This document shows positions 12,879-20,114 of a stretch of DNA of 20,114 nt, piece after piece. The notes below the pieces were generated by a model, which saw only the letters and a program-made list of their open reading frames with translations, did no database searches and was not told the DNA's origin. Made by a program: the position numbers and the translations under genes. Source of the DNA: an uncultured Clostridia bacterium (GTDB lineage Bacteria > Bacillota > Clostridia > Christensenellales > Pumilibacteraceae); the NCBI GenBank assembly GCA_934247335.1, contig CAKQJJ010000008.1:1-20114 (forward strand), in the 5' to 3' direction. Each line of letters starts with the position of its first letter. Positions within the stretch are counted from its first letter, which is position 1.

Positions 12879-14723
12879 TCAGATTACCGACTTGGTTTCC
12901 TTTTCGTTTACGGTAACAACGCTTGCGTTTTCGGCGTCGCCCTTGTAGTAACGAGCGATCTGCAAACTTCTCCACTGCGAGAACGCTGCGTTTTCCTTGG
13001 AAGTAAGCGCTGTGTCTTCCATAGCGGAATAAACCGAATCGTATTTACCGTTGGTGTAGTAGTCGTCCAATCCCACTACTTCGCCTGCTTTGGGCAGCTT
13101 GCTGAGATACAGAACGTGCACTCCGTAATCGGTTACGACTTTGCCGGAAATAGCGCCTTCTACTCCGCCTTCGTACAGCTTTCTTGCAGCTGCTGCGAAT
13201 TCAGCCATATAACTTTCGGTGGAAGAACCGAGGTCGTATTTTTCCATATATCCGTAGGTCTTTCCGAAAATTCCGGGATCGGTGTTATATTTATAGATAA
13301 GGTCGTCGAACGCGCGTTCCTTTTCGTAAAGGGTAGCCGCTCCGTTTACCTTGTTTTCGATTTCGTTATAAATGGTGTTTACGGAAATCGGGCTTCCGAA
13401 ATCTTCGCCGTCAACGTGCTCGTACGACATGATTTCGTTTGCGAGACGATCGCGGTAGTCTTCGTAATTTCCCGTTACGGTTGCTTCAACGCTGTTCTTG
13501 TACGCGTTGAGCGCAGCGGTCTGTGCGTCGCTGAACGGAATGAGAACGTGCTTTACGAAGAAGTGATTGCTGTCGGGGAAGTACAGAAGCTTGGTGTCGT
13601 TACTGATTGCCTTTTCGTATGCGGTTTCGTCTGCATACGAGCTCTTCTGAGCGGCAAGCGTGCTTGCGTACACTGCCTCTACGTCGGCGCGGGTAACTTC
13701 TACGGTGCCGGTGATATAGTCTTCGAGAAGAGTGAGCTTCTGCTGATCTTCGTAGGTTTCGCCCGCATACAGATACGCGGTGGTGGTTCCCTGAAGTTCG
13801 CCGTAAACGTAGCTGAGACCTTTCTGATTGGTCACGTCGTCGAAATGCTTGTATTCTTCTTCCACTTTCGCAGCCTGCTCGTCGGTGATGTCGAGCGAAG
13901 CGAGAACGGCTTTTTTGATATTTTTAAGTGCGCGTTTAAGCGATTCGAGTTCGAGCGAACGGCTTTCTTCGTCGTAGGCGTTGAGTCCGGGATATCTCGA
14001 AAGCGAAGGCGTCCATTTTTCCACGCTCTTTCTGTCGTCCTTGGTGAGCTTGTCTTTCAGCTGACGAACGGTTATTGCGTCGAGAGCGTCCTGTTCGGCG
14101 TCGGTTACGGGCTTGCTTACCAGTCCTCTTGCAATGCACATTTCGACAAGTTCGTCGCGGGTAAGCGAATCGTACACGCCTGCGTCGTCGTCCTTAACGG
14201 GATACGTGGTGTCCGAATCACTGCTGTCATCATCGTCGTGGTCGTGATCATGATCGTCATCGTCGGAAACGGTAATGCCGCGCTCTTCCAGAATCTCGGT
14301 GCGAGCGGAAGAAATAGCGCTGTCGATGGCGGTGTACACGTTCTGATCGATGGTGTTACGGTCGTAAGTATCGATGGAAATGTAGCCGAAATCGATGTAC
14401 GCGTTTGCAAGGTTGAGCACGATACGCTCGGTTGCGAGGTTTTCGACGAGAAGTTCGACAACCTGCTCCGCGGTGTAGCCGTAATACTGCTGATAGTAGT
14501 ACGTATAGTAGTTGTAAACCGTTTTGAAGTTGCTCTTGTAGATTTTGCTTTCTTCGGTTTTATAGGTCTTCTGTCCGTCGGGCGACTTGATTTCGTACGA
14601 AGCGACCGAGATGACCACTTTGTTATCGTCGCGTTCCTGATCGAACGTAACGAGATTGCAACCGGCGAATGCCGAGCAACACATAACTATTGCAACAATT
14701 AAACAAATAATTCTTTTACGCAT
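12879..14723 (-). CDS. Parvulin-type peptidyl-prolyl isomerase lipoprotein (PrsA/SurA-like)
   Basis: 614 residues, roughly twice the length of B. subtilis PrsA. The signal peptide ends in a lipobox-like SAFAGC (Cys22), so it should sit lipid-anchored outside the membrane and help fold exported proteins. A SurA-N-like helical part begins near residue 84 (AEQVVELLVENLATERIVLN). The rotamase (PpiC) core runs from about 388 (FFVKHVLIPFS) through FDDLIYKYNTDPG (472-484) to YGVHVLYLSKLP (533-544). Two odd stretches lie in the N-terminal part: a Tyr-rich run (residues 70-83) and an Asp/His run at 154-171 (DDDDHDHDHDDDDSSDSD) that could bind metal. The ATG follows AAAGAGGAA. It has its own promoter inside the mfd end and a strong terminator, so it can be expressed apart from mfd. 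Confidence 0.85.
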   Translation of the reverse strand: MRKRIICLIVAIVMCCSAFAGCNLVTFDQERDDNKVVISVASYEIKSPDGQKTYKTEESKIYKSNFKTVYNYYTYYYQQYYGYTAEQVVELLVENLATERIVLNLANAYIDFGYISIDTYDRNTIDQNVYTAIDSAISSARTEILEERGITVSDDDDHDHDHDDDDSSDSDTTYPVKDDDAGVYDSLTRDELVEMCIARGLVSKPVTDAEQDALDAITVRQLKDKLTKDDRKSVEKWTPSLSRYPGLNAYDEESRSLELESLKRALKNIKKAVLASLDITDEQAAKVEEEYKHFDDVTNQKGLSYVYGELQGTTTAYLYAGETYEDQQKLTLLEDYITGTVEVTRADVEAVYASTLAAQKSSYADETAYEKAISNDTKLLYFPDSNHFFVKHVLIPFSDAQTAALNAYKNSVEATVTGNYEDYRDRLANEIMSYEHVDGEDFGSPISVNTIYNEIENKVNGAATLYEKERAFDDLIYKYNTDPGIFGKTYGYMEKYDLGSSTESYMAEFAAAARKLYEGGVEGAISGKVVTDYGVHVLYLSKLPKAGEVVGLDDYYTNGKYDSVYSAMEDTALTSKENAAFSQWRSLQIARYYKGDAENASVVTVNEKETKSVI

Positions 14724-14804
14724 TTTGTTCCTCTTTCTATATGATCGCGTTTTATGCGCGGAATGTATGCCTGATTGCCAAGGTAGACAATATCAGCTTA
14801 AAAT

Positions 14805-14833
14805 ATTATACCATATTACGATTGATAAATCAA
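14805..14833 (-). promoter_or_regulatory. Promoter of the PPIase lipoprotein gene
   Basis: On the minus strand TTGATT (14828-14833), a 17-base spacer and TATAAT (14805-14810) with an upstream TG. The -35 box overlaps the mfd stop codon (14830-14832), so the PPIase gene has a dedicated start while still lying downstream of the mfd operon. Confidence 0.8.
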
Positions 14834-17800
14834 ACGTTTTTCAACCTCAATTTACGACAATTGCGTAAAAATTTCAATAAATCGTTATTGTTATTGAACC
14901 TTAAAGCCGGCTTTTCCTCTCCGAGCAGCTTTGCGCCGCATTTAAGTGCCACCGAATAGTCGTCGCTTTGTATGTCTTTTATAAGGTCGAAAACCACTTT
15001 GCTTTCGCGTTTGTTCATGACCACGGCGCTTGCTCCGACTTCCGCCGCGAGGTTTTTTATAAGCGCGACGTTTACGAGATTCTTCACTCCGTCCGGAACC
15101 GGTCCGTACATGTCGGCAAGCTCGGAAAGCAGCGTGTTGCGCTCGTCCACCGAGCCGACGCGAGATATGCGCGAATACAGTTTTAATTTCCATTCCGGGT
15201 CGGTTATATACCCGTCGGGAACGAAAGTGCCGTAATCCACGGACATGCGCACCTCTTTTTTGATAACGGGCGGTTTTCCGTCCATTTCGCCAAGAACATC
15301 TTCCAGAAGCGAGCAGTACATGTCGTAGCCCACTTTTTCCATGTGCCCGTGCTGTTCGGCTCCTAAAATATTGCCGGCGCCGCGTATTTCGAGGTCGCGC
15401 ATGGCAATTTTGAAACCGCTCCCGAGTTCTGTATATTTTCCTATCGATTCAAGCCGCTCGAACGCCTCTTTGGACAGCGTTTTATTGCTGCGGTAAGTGA
15501 AAAAGGCGTACGCGGTGCGGTCGCTTCTGCCCACTCTGCCGCGCAGCTGATACAGCGTGCTAAGCCCCATCGTGTCCGAGTCCACCACTAAAAGAGTATT
15601 GGCGCGCGGAATGTCCACTCCGTTTTCGATAATGGTGCTGGACACCATGACGTCGCCGTCGCCCGAAACGAAAGCGTCCACCGCTTTTTCGAGTTCGCTT
15701 TCCGGCATCTGACCGTGAGCCACTATTATTTTTACGTCCGGCACGATTTTCTGCACCTTCGCCGCAAACTCGTTTATATGCTCCACGCGGTTGTAGACGA
15801 TAAACGCCTGTCCGCCCCTTGCCTTTTCGCGGGTTACGGCGTCGTACAAAAGCGCATCGCTGTACTCGGTGACGTAGGTTTGCACGGGAAGACGGTTCAT
15901 GGGCGGTGTTTCCAGAAGGCTCATGTCGCGTATACCAACCATAGACATATGCAAAGTGCGAGGAATGGGCGTTGCAGACAGCGTGAGCACATTGACTTCG
16001 CGCCGTAAATTCTTTATTTTTTCCTTATCGCCCACTCCGAAACGCTGTTCTTCGTCCAGAATAAGCAATCCGAGGTCGGAAAACTTCACGTCTTTGGACA
16101 AAAGTCTGTGCGTTCCCACCACTATGTCCAGTTTTCCGTCCGCAAGGTCGGCAAGCGTTTTCTTTACCGAAGCGGGACTGTCGAAACGGGTGAGCCTGCC
16201 CGCATTCACCCCGAAAGCGGACATTCGTTTGAGAACGGTTGCGTAATGCTGCTTTGCAAGAACGGTAGTGGGCGACAAAAACGCCACCTGTTTACCCTCC
16301 GATATTACTTTAAAAGCAACGCGAAGCGCCACTTCGGTTTTGCCGTAGCCCACGTCGCCGCAAAGCAAGCGATCCATTATTTTATTGGATTTAAGGTCGG
16401 ACAGACATTCTTCCACCGCGCGCAGCTGATCGTCGGTTTCGGTGTACTCGAACGTGTTTTCAAACTCGTGCAGCAGGCTGTCGTCCTCGCTGTAACGATA
16501 GGCGTCGGCTTTGAATCGCTCGGCGTACAGCGCTTTAAGGTCGAACGCCAGTTTTTTTATCGATTCGCGCGCCTTTACCTTTTGCTTGGTAAATTCCGCA
16601 CCGCCCATTTTATTAAGACGAGGCGCTCCGCCCGAAACGTAACGGGTAAGGCTGTCGAGGTTTTCCACCGGCACGTACAGCTTGTCGCCGCCCGCGTACC
16701 CCACTACGACGTAATCGCGCGTAACCGTGCCCACGGTCACTTTTTTGACGCCTTCGCACATGCCCACGCCGTGAACGTCGTGCACTACGTATTCGCCTAT
16801 TTTGGGCTCGCCGATAAAGTTGTTGCGGCGCCGCGTTTTTGCGGTCTGATTTTTGGCGCCCACCAGGTCGTTTTCGCAAATTACGGCAAGCTTGAAGTCG
16901 TGCAGAATTTCGCCCGTTTCGCCGCTTTCGCCCGTAACGGTAACCGCTCCCGAATAATCTCCGCAGCACGCCACGTACTGCTCGGCAAGCAGTTCGTTTA
17001 CGTGCGCTTTAAGCTGATCGGAAGCGCAAAGAACGGCAACTTTATAGCCCTTGCCCGTCCAGTTTTCGACGTCGGTCACGAGCTGCGCGTGATCGCCCAC
17101 GTATCGCGTCGCGTTCATCGAACGGAATACGTACAGCTCCTGCGGATCGAAAAAGCGATTGGTGCTCGTAATAGCGTGGAAGGAAATCGCCGATCCGTCG
17201 AATGCGGCGGCTTTTTCGGGTTCTATCAGCGAATCGAACGCCGATTTAAGCGTTTCGCCCTTGGAAAACAGCGACTCGAAACGCTGTTTATGCTCGGCAA
17301 AAGCCACTTCCATGGCGTCGTAAGTGCGCTTGCATTCGTCAATAACAAGCGTTCTGCCGCGCATGAATTCCGAAAGCGTGCAGTGCGGAGCCAGCGGCAG
17401 CAAAAAGTCGCGCTCGCCGCCCGCCAAGCCCGCCTGAACGACAGAGATAAGTTCCTGCCCGCGCGCAAAATAATCGGGTTGAAGTCCGGGACAAAGCTGT
17501 TTTCGTAAATCCGCGTCGCACGCAAACGAAAACACGTCGGTAAACGGATAGATTTCCACGCATTCGGCGCTTTTAACCGAAAGCTGAGTTTCGGGGTCGA
17601 GCTCGGTGATACGGTCCACTTCGTCGCCGAAGAATTCTATTCTGTACGGAACGGCGGAATTTACCGGATACACGTCCAATATGTCGCCGCGGCGGGCAAA
17701 ACGGCACGCGTCGCTGAGCTGCGGCTCTCGCTTGTATCCGTTTTCGATAAGCCTTGCGGTAAGTTTGTCCGGGTCTACTTCGTCGCCTTTTTTTATTCGT

Positions 17801-18189
17801 ATTATATGAGAAAAAAACTCGTCCCTTTTGGGATAGAGTTGCATAAGCGCGTGCGCAGTTGTTACCACTACGTCGGCTTTTCCGGTGATCGCGTCGCCGA
17901 GTGCCGTGAACCTTTCGCGAAGCGACGGAGAAGACGAGCCGGGAAGCAGCGTTTCCTCCCTCTCGCGAAGAACGGCGACTTTTTCGGTAAAGCACCTGAC
18001 CGCTCGGGCAAACTTGCCTGCGGTGAAGAAATCGGAACACACCACGAGCGCGTTGCCGGCAAGCGCGGTAATAATCGCGCGCGAAAAATTCTGTACGCCG
18101 AAAACCGAGACTTTTTTGCCGTCCCGGTTGTCGTTCAATATCTTTTTCACTTCCGGAATGGAAGCGAATACGTCGGTTATTTTTTTCAA
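14830..18189 (-). CDS. mfd: Transcription-repair coupling factor Mfd
   Basis: 1119 residues, full length for Mfd. It displaces RNA polymerase stalled at DNA lesions and recruits UvrA for nucleotide excision repair. Domains in order: a UvrB-like module (FARRGDILDVYPVNSAVPYR about 164-183, FFGDEVDRI), the CarD-like RNA polymerase-interacting domain (about 463-520, EYVVHDVHGVGMCEG), the helicase/translocase with Walker A GDVGYGKTE (611-619), DEEQ (712-715), SAT (738-740) and LRGRVGRSD (882-890), and the C-terminal UvrA-regulating domain after about 985. The start is TTG at 18189, overlapping the pth stop by 4 bases (TTGA), so translation is probably coupled to pth; its own ribosome binding site is weak. 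All catalytic motifs are intact. Confidence 0.97.
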   Translation of the reverse strand: MKKITDVFASIPEVKKILNDNRDGKKVSVFGVQNFSRAIITALAGNALVVCSDFFTAGKFARAVRCFTEKVAVLREREETLLPGSSSPSLRERFTALGDAITGKADVVVTTAHALMQLYPKRDEFFSHIIRIKKGDEVDPDKLTARLIENGYKREPQLSDACRFARRGDILDVYPVNSAVPYRIEFFGDEVDRITELDPETQLSVKSAECVEIYPFTDVFSFACDADLRKQLCPGLQPDYFARGQELISVVQAGLAGGERDFLLPLAPHCTLSEFMRGRTLVIDECKRTYDAMEVAFAEHKQRFESLFSKGETLKSAFDSLIEPEKAAAFDGSAISFHAITSTNRFFDPQELYVFRSMNATRYVGDHAQLVTDVENWTGKGYKVAVLCASDQLKAHVNELLAEQYVACCGDYSGAVTVTGESGETGEILHDFKLAVICENDLVGAKNQTAKTRRRNNFIGEPKIGEYVVHDVHGVGMCEGVKKVTVGTVTRDYVVVGYAGGDKLYVPVENLDSLTRYVSGGAPRLNKMGGAEFTKQKVKARESIKKLAFDLKALYAERFKADAYRYSEDDSLLHEFENTFEYTETDDQLRAVEECLSDLKSNKIMDRLLCGDVGYGKTEVALRVAFKVISEGKQVAFLSPTTVLAKQHYATVLKRMSAFGVNAGRLTRFDSPASVKKTLADLADGKLDIVVGTHRLLSKDVKFSDLGLLILDEEQRFGVGDKEKIKNLRREVNVLTLSATPIPRTLHMSMVGIRDMSLLETPPMNRLPVQTYVTEYSDALLYDAVTREKARGGQAFIVYNRVEHINEFAAKVQKIVPDVKIIVAHGQMPESELEKAVDAFVSGDGDVMVSSTIIENGVDIPRANTLLVVDSDTMGLSTLYQLRGRVGRSDRTAYAFFTYRSNKTLSKEAFERLESIGKYTELGSGFKIAMRDLEIRGAGNILGAEQHGHMEKVGYDMYCSLLEDVLGEMDGKPPVIKKEVRMSVDYGTFVPDGYITDPEWKLKLYSRISRVGSVDERNTLLSELADMYGPVPDGVKNLVNVALIKNLAAEVGASAVVMNKRESKVVFDLIKDIQSDDYSVALKCGAKLLGEEKPALRFNNNNDLLKFLRNCRKLRLKNV

Positions 18190-18719
18190 GATTTACTGCC
18201 TAAAAATTTCTCCGCCTCGTCCGCGGCGCCTTCAATGGCTTTTGCAATCAGCGGGCGTTCGGCTTTGGGGACGTCGGACAGAACGTAATCGGCAAGCGGC
18301 ACGTTTTCGGGCGGTCTTCCGGTGCCTATCCGTATGCGGCGGAAATTTTCGGTCTTGATTTCGGCGATGATGTTGCGCATGCCGTTGTGCGTGCCGGCGC
18401 TGCCTTTTTCACGCACGCGGAGCGCGCCTTTGGGCAAATCGATATCGTCGTATATGACAACTAAATCGTTTTCGGTCGCCTTGTTTTTGGCAAGCAGTTG
18501 CTTTACCGCCACTCCGGACAGATTCATGTACGTAAGCGGCTTGGCAAGCACTATCTTTTCGCCCTTGATGAATCCGGTAGCAACCAGGCTGTCGCACTCC
18601 TTTTTATCGAACTTCCAGCCCAGCCGGTCGCAAAGACATTCGACTGCAAGAAAGCCCATATTGTGAAAGGTGTACGCGTATTTATCTCCGAAATTGCCCA
18701 GACCTACTACTATTTTCAT
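18186..18719 (-). CDS. pth: Peptidyl-tRNA hydrolase
   Basis: 177 residues. It releases peptides from stalled peptidyl-tRNA to recycle the tRNA. Catalytic and substrate residues are present: Asn9 in GLGNFG, His19 in FHNMGF, Asn66 in PLTYMNLSG, Asp92 in YDDIDLPKG, and Asn112 in GTHNGMRNI. Compared with the common TRHNxG and GGHNGL motifs, this one has TFHNMG and GTHNGM, conservative enough to be active. Its ATG overlaps the upstream stop by one base (TAATG) and its stop overlaps the mfd start, so DUF1858, pth and mfd form one coupled operon. The pth-mfd pairing is conserved in Bacillota. Confidence 0.95.
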   Translation of the reverse strand: MKIVVGLGNFGDKYAYTFHNMGFLAVECLCDRLGWKFDKKECDSLVATGFIKGEKIVLAKPLTYMNLSGVAVKQLLAKNKATENDLVVIYDDIDLPKGALRVREKGSAGTHNGMRNIIAEIKTENFRRIRIGTGRPPENVPLADYVLSDVPKAERPLIAKAIEGAADEAEKFLGSKS

Positions 18720-18919
18720 TATTCGGCGTCTACCGCTTCGTTAAGCTTTTCGAGCATGGTGTCGAGGTCGATACCGTGAACGGCAGCGGCTTCTTCTACG
18801 GTTTCGCCGTGAGCGATCGCACAGCCCACGCAATGCATACCGAGAGAGGTGAACACTTCCGCGAGAGCGGGATTTATCTGAATTACTTCGTAAATAGTCA
18901 TATCTTTGGTTATTTTCAT
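18719..18919 (-). CDS. DUF1858 domain protein (hybrid-cluster-protein-associated redox disulfide family)
   Basis: 66 residues. The sequence from MKITKDMTIYEVIQINPALAE to GMHCVGCAIAHGETVEEAAA and VHGIDLDTMLEKLN matches the small DUF1858/TIGR03980 family. The Cys-x-x-Cys pair (Cys29 and Cys32) is its supposed redox or metal-binding site. The family is found in anaerobes, often near hybrid cluster protein, but here it leads the pth-mfd operon. Its function is not established. The ATG at 18919 follows AAGGAG by 9 bases, and a hairpin just upstream overlaps that site. The frame extends further upstream but only through the leader. Confidence 0.9.
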   Translation of the reverse strand: MKITKDMTIYEVIQINPALAEVFTSLGMHCVGCAIAHGETVEEAAAVHGIDLDTMLEKLNEAVDAE

Positions 18920-18931
18920 GATGATTGGCTC

Positions 18932-18959
18932 CTTGCGCGAAAGATTTCTCCCGCGCAAG
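18932..18959 (-). promoter_or_regulatory. Leader hairpin next to the DUF1858 ribosome binding site
   Basis: A perfect 8-bp inverted repeat, CTTGCGCG and CGCGCAAG (18952-18959 and 18932-18939), has a 12-base loop. On the mRNA its 3' arm runs into the AAGGAG site and shares the AAG. The predicted transcript start (about 18957) would leave at least six of the eight pairs at the extreme 5' end. It could modulate translation or protect the mRNA end; neither is shown. Confidence 0.5.
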
Positions 18960-18963
18960 TAAA

Positions 18964-18992
18964 AGTTTACCCTTTTAGTATGATTTTGTCAA
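18964..18992 (-). promoter_or_regulatory. Promoter of the DUF1858-pth-mfd operon
   Basis: On the minus strand TTGACA (18987-18992), a 17-base spacer and TAAACT (18964-18969). The -35 box overlaps the murC stop codon (18989-18991), so this operon starts exactly where murC ends, with no terminator seen between them. Confidence 0.75.
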
Positions 18993-20114
18993 CTTTTTTC
19001 GCCCGATTTTTTTCCGCAAGCGTCATTTTCATCGGTTTTACCCGAAACGGAAACCTTTTTATCCTCTTTTTCAAGCAATTCCGTCTGAAAATCGCCCGCT
19101 CCCATCAGCGCGACGCACGGATAATCCCGTTTGAAACGCAGAAATTTTTCGGGCAGAAGATTTTTCGGAACGAACGAGCAGGCAACGTTTTTGCGGCAAA
19201 TTTCGTAAATAAACCTGTCGTCGCCCGATTTTTCACGCGCGGCGAAAGTATCGGTAAACGCAACTTCGTCCGCGTCCGAAAACGCCGTCGAAAATCTGTC
19301 AGCAAGCGCGACGGTACGCGAATAAGTGTGCGGCTGAAAGATAAGCGCCACTTTTCCGTACTGCTTTTTAAGCGACGAAATTCGTTCCTTTATCTCGGCG
19401 GGATGATGCGAATAATCGGATATAACCGTGCAAATCTCGTCTTCCGACACAATCTCTCCCCGCCGTTTTACGCCCTTAAATCGCTCGATTCCCGCCTTTA
19501 TATCGCGATAACACACGTTTTCGCGGTACGCGGCGACTATCGCGAGCGCGGCGTTTTTGATATTGAACGGCTCGGAAAAACTCGGCGAAAAACTGCCAGA
19601 ATACGCATCTCGATAAAACAAATCGAAAAATCCCTTAGAGGGGCGGATAACGTAGTCGTTGTCGCTTGAAAATCCCACGCTCACTCCGCCGGAAACGAGT
19701 TTTTTAAGCCTGACGTCGTCGCCGTTGTAAATAACCGTGCCGCAGCCGCTTATAAATTCGCCGAAGGCTTGCTCCGTGTCGGAAATATCGCGGTACGTGT
19801 CGGGATGATCGAAATCGATATTGGCGATAATCGCGACGTCGGGTTTCAGATGCAGAAAACTGCGCCTGTACTCGCAAGCCTCGGTAATAAAATACTCGTT
19901 TTTCTGAGTAAAACCGAAGTCGTATTCTCCGCCGATATGCACTGTGGGATTTTTCGTCGCGAGAACCTCGCCCAGCATAGCCGTAGTGGTGGTTTTGCCG
20001 TGACAGCCGGCAACCGCGATAACTCTATCGAATTTCTTGGAAATAAAAGCCAAAAACTCGGACCGTTCCGTTACGGGAACGCCGAGTTTACGCGCAAACG
20101 ACAATTCCTCTTTG
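18989..20114 (-). CDS. murC: UDP-N-acetylmuramate-L-alanine ligase MurC, N-terminus beyond window edge
   Basis: 375 residues are visible; the frame is open through the right edge, so roughly 75 N-terminal residues (the UDP-binding start) are missing. MurC adds L-alanine to UDP-MurNAc in the cytoplasm, the first peptide step of peptidoglycan synthesis. Mur ligase motifs are present: ATP-loop GCHGKTTTT (the family usually has GTHGKTTTT), ITEACEYRRSFLHL, the Mg-site region NIDFDHPDTY, ISDYSHHPAEI, and FQPHTYSRT of the C-terminal domain. The HPAEI and HTYSRT pair distinguishes MurC from MurD/E/F. The last 27 residues are a Lys/Glu/Asp-rich tail that extends past the usual fold end. No start can be given; the TTG at 20104 is internal. 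Confidence 0.93.
   Translation of the reverse strand, partial: KEELSFARKLGVPVTERSEFLAFISKKFDRVIAVAGCHGKTTTTAMLGEVLATKNPTVHIGGEYDFGFTQKNEYFITEACEYRRSFLHLKPDVAIIANIDFDHPDTYRDISDTEQAFGEFISGCGTVIYNGDDVRLKKLVSGGVSVGFSSDNDYVIRPSKGFFDLFYRDAYSGSFSPSFSEPFNIKNAALAIVAAYRENVCYRDIKAGIERFKGVKRRGEIVSEDEICTVISDYSHHPAEIKERISSLKKQYGKVALIFQPHTYSRTVALADRFSTAFSDADEVAFTDTFAAREKSGDDRFIYEICRKNVACSFVPKNLLPEKFLRFKRDYPCVALMGAGDFQTELLEKEDKKVSVSGKTDENDACGKKSGEKS

Noticed and set aside
12795..14702. Plus-strand 635-codon frame
   Set aside because: It is antisense to the PPIase lipoprotein, which has a lipobox, parvulin motifs, promoter and terminator. The plus frame is Val/Phe/Arg-rich with no recognisable domain.
16108..17508. 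Plus-strand 466-codon frame
   Set aside because: It is a shadow of mfd, rich in His/Arg/Phe as expected from antisense of G/C-biased codons.

Overview
The window looks like chromosomal DNA of a spore-forming Bacillota bacterium, probably an uncultured gut Clostridia lineage. The reasons are a YyaC-type forespore protein gene, strong AGGAGG-like ribosome binding sites, TTGACA/TATAAT promoters, lipoproteins with Gram-positive style lipoboxes, an InlB-type B-repeat surface protein, and the linked order murC, DUF1858, pth, mfd, PPIase. Assignment below class is not possible from the sequence. Nearly all protein genes lie on the minus strand. The plus-strand genes are tRNA-Leu, a cation/proton antiporter and yyaC.

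Region 1 (1-3003) is a very long lipoprotein made of InlB/Listeria-Bacteroides B repeats, cut by the left window edge, with its own promoter. Region 2 (3180-3657) is a tRNA-Leu(GAG) gene. Its 3' tail, hairpin terminator and an attached palindromic element are duplicated in tandem; the element carries an antisense copy of the tRNA T-arm. Region 3 (3658-6110) is a small accessory cluster: an isochorismatase-like hydrolase, a GNAT-YoaP acetyltransferase, a small conserved protein, two in-frame coding remnants, and a TetR regulator with a perfect palindromic operator over its own promoter but no intact target gene. Region 4 (6259-7654) is a complete fluoride-responsive unit: promoter, crcB-type (fluoride) riboswitch aptamer, overlapping terminator, and a cation/proton antiporter.

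Region 5 (7717-10148) holds a DMT/EamA transporter, a small HTH protein and a CvpA-family membrane protein. Region 6 (10168-12680) holds yyaC with a forespore sigma-factor-like promoter, running convergently to an unrecognised 365-residue protein and a HAD-IIA phosphatase. Region 7 (12832-20114) is the housekeeping block: a parvulin-type PPIase lipoprotein with its own promoter and terminator, the translationally coupled DUF1858-pth-mfd operon, and murC running off the right edge.

The most interesting items are the duplicated tRNA-tail element at 3285-3643, the fluoride riboswitch that drives an antiporter rather than CrcB/Fluc, the orphan TetR with a transporter remnant, the sigma-F-like yyaC promoter, and the hairpin that covers part of the ribosome binding site ahead of the DUF1858-pth-mfd operon. 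I found no CRISPR array, intact insertion sequence, integrase or rRNA. I also found nothing that convincingly amounts to a wholly new multi-gene system.
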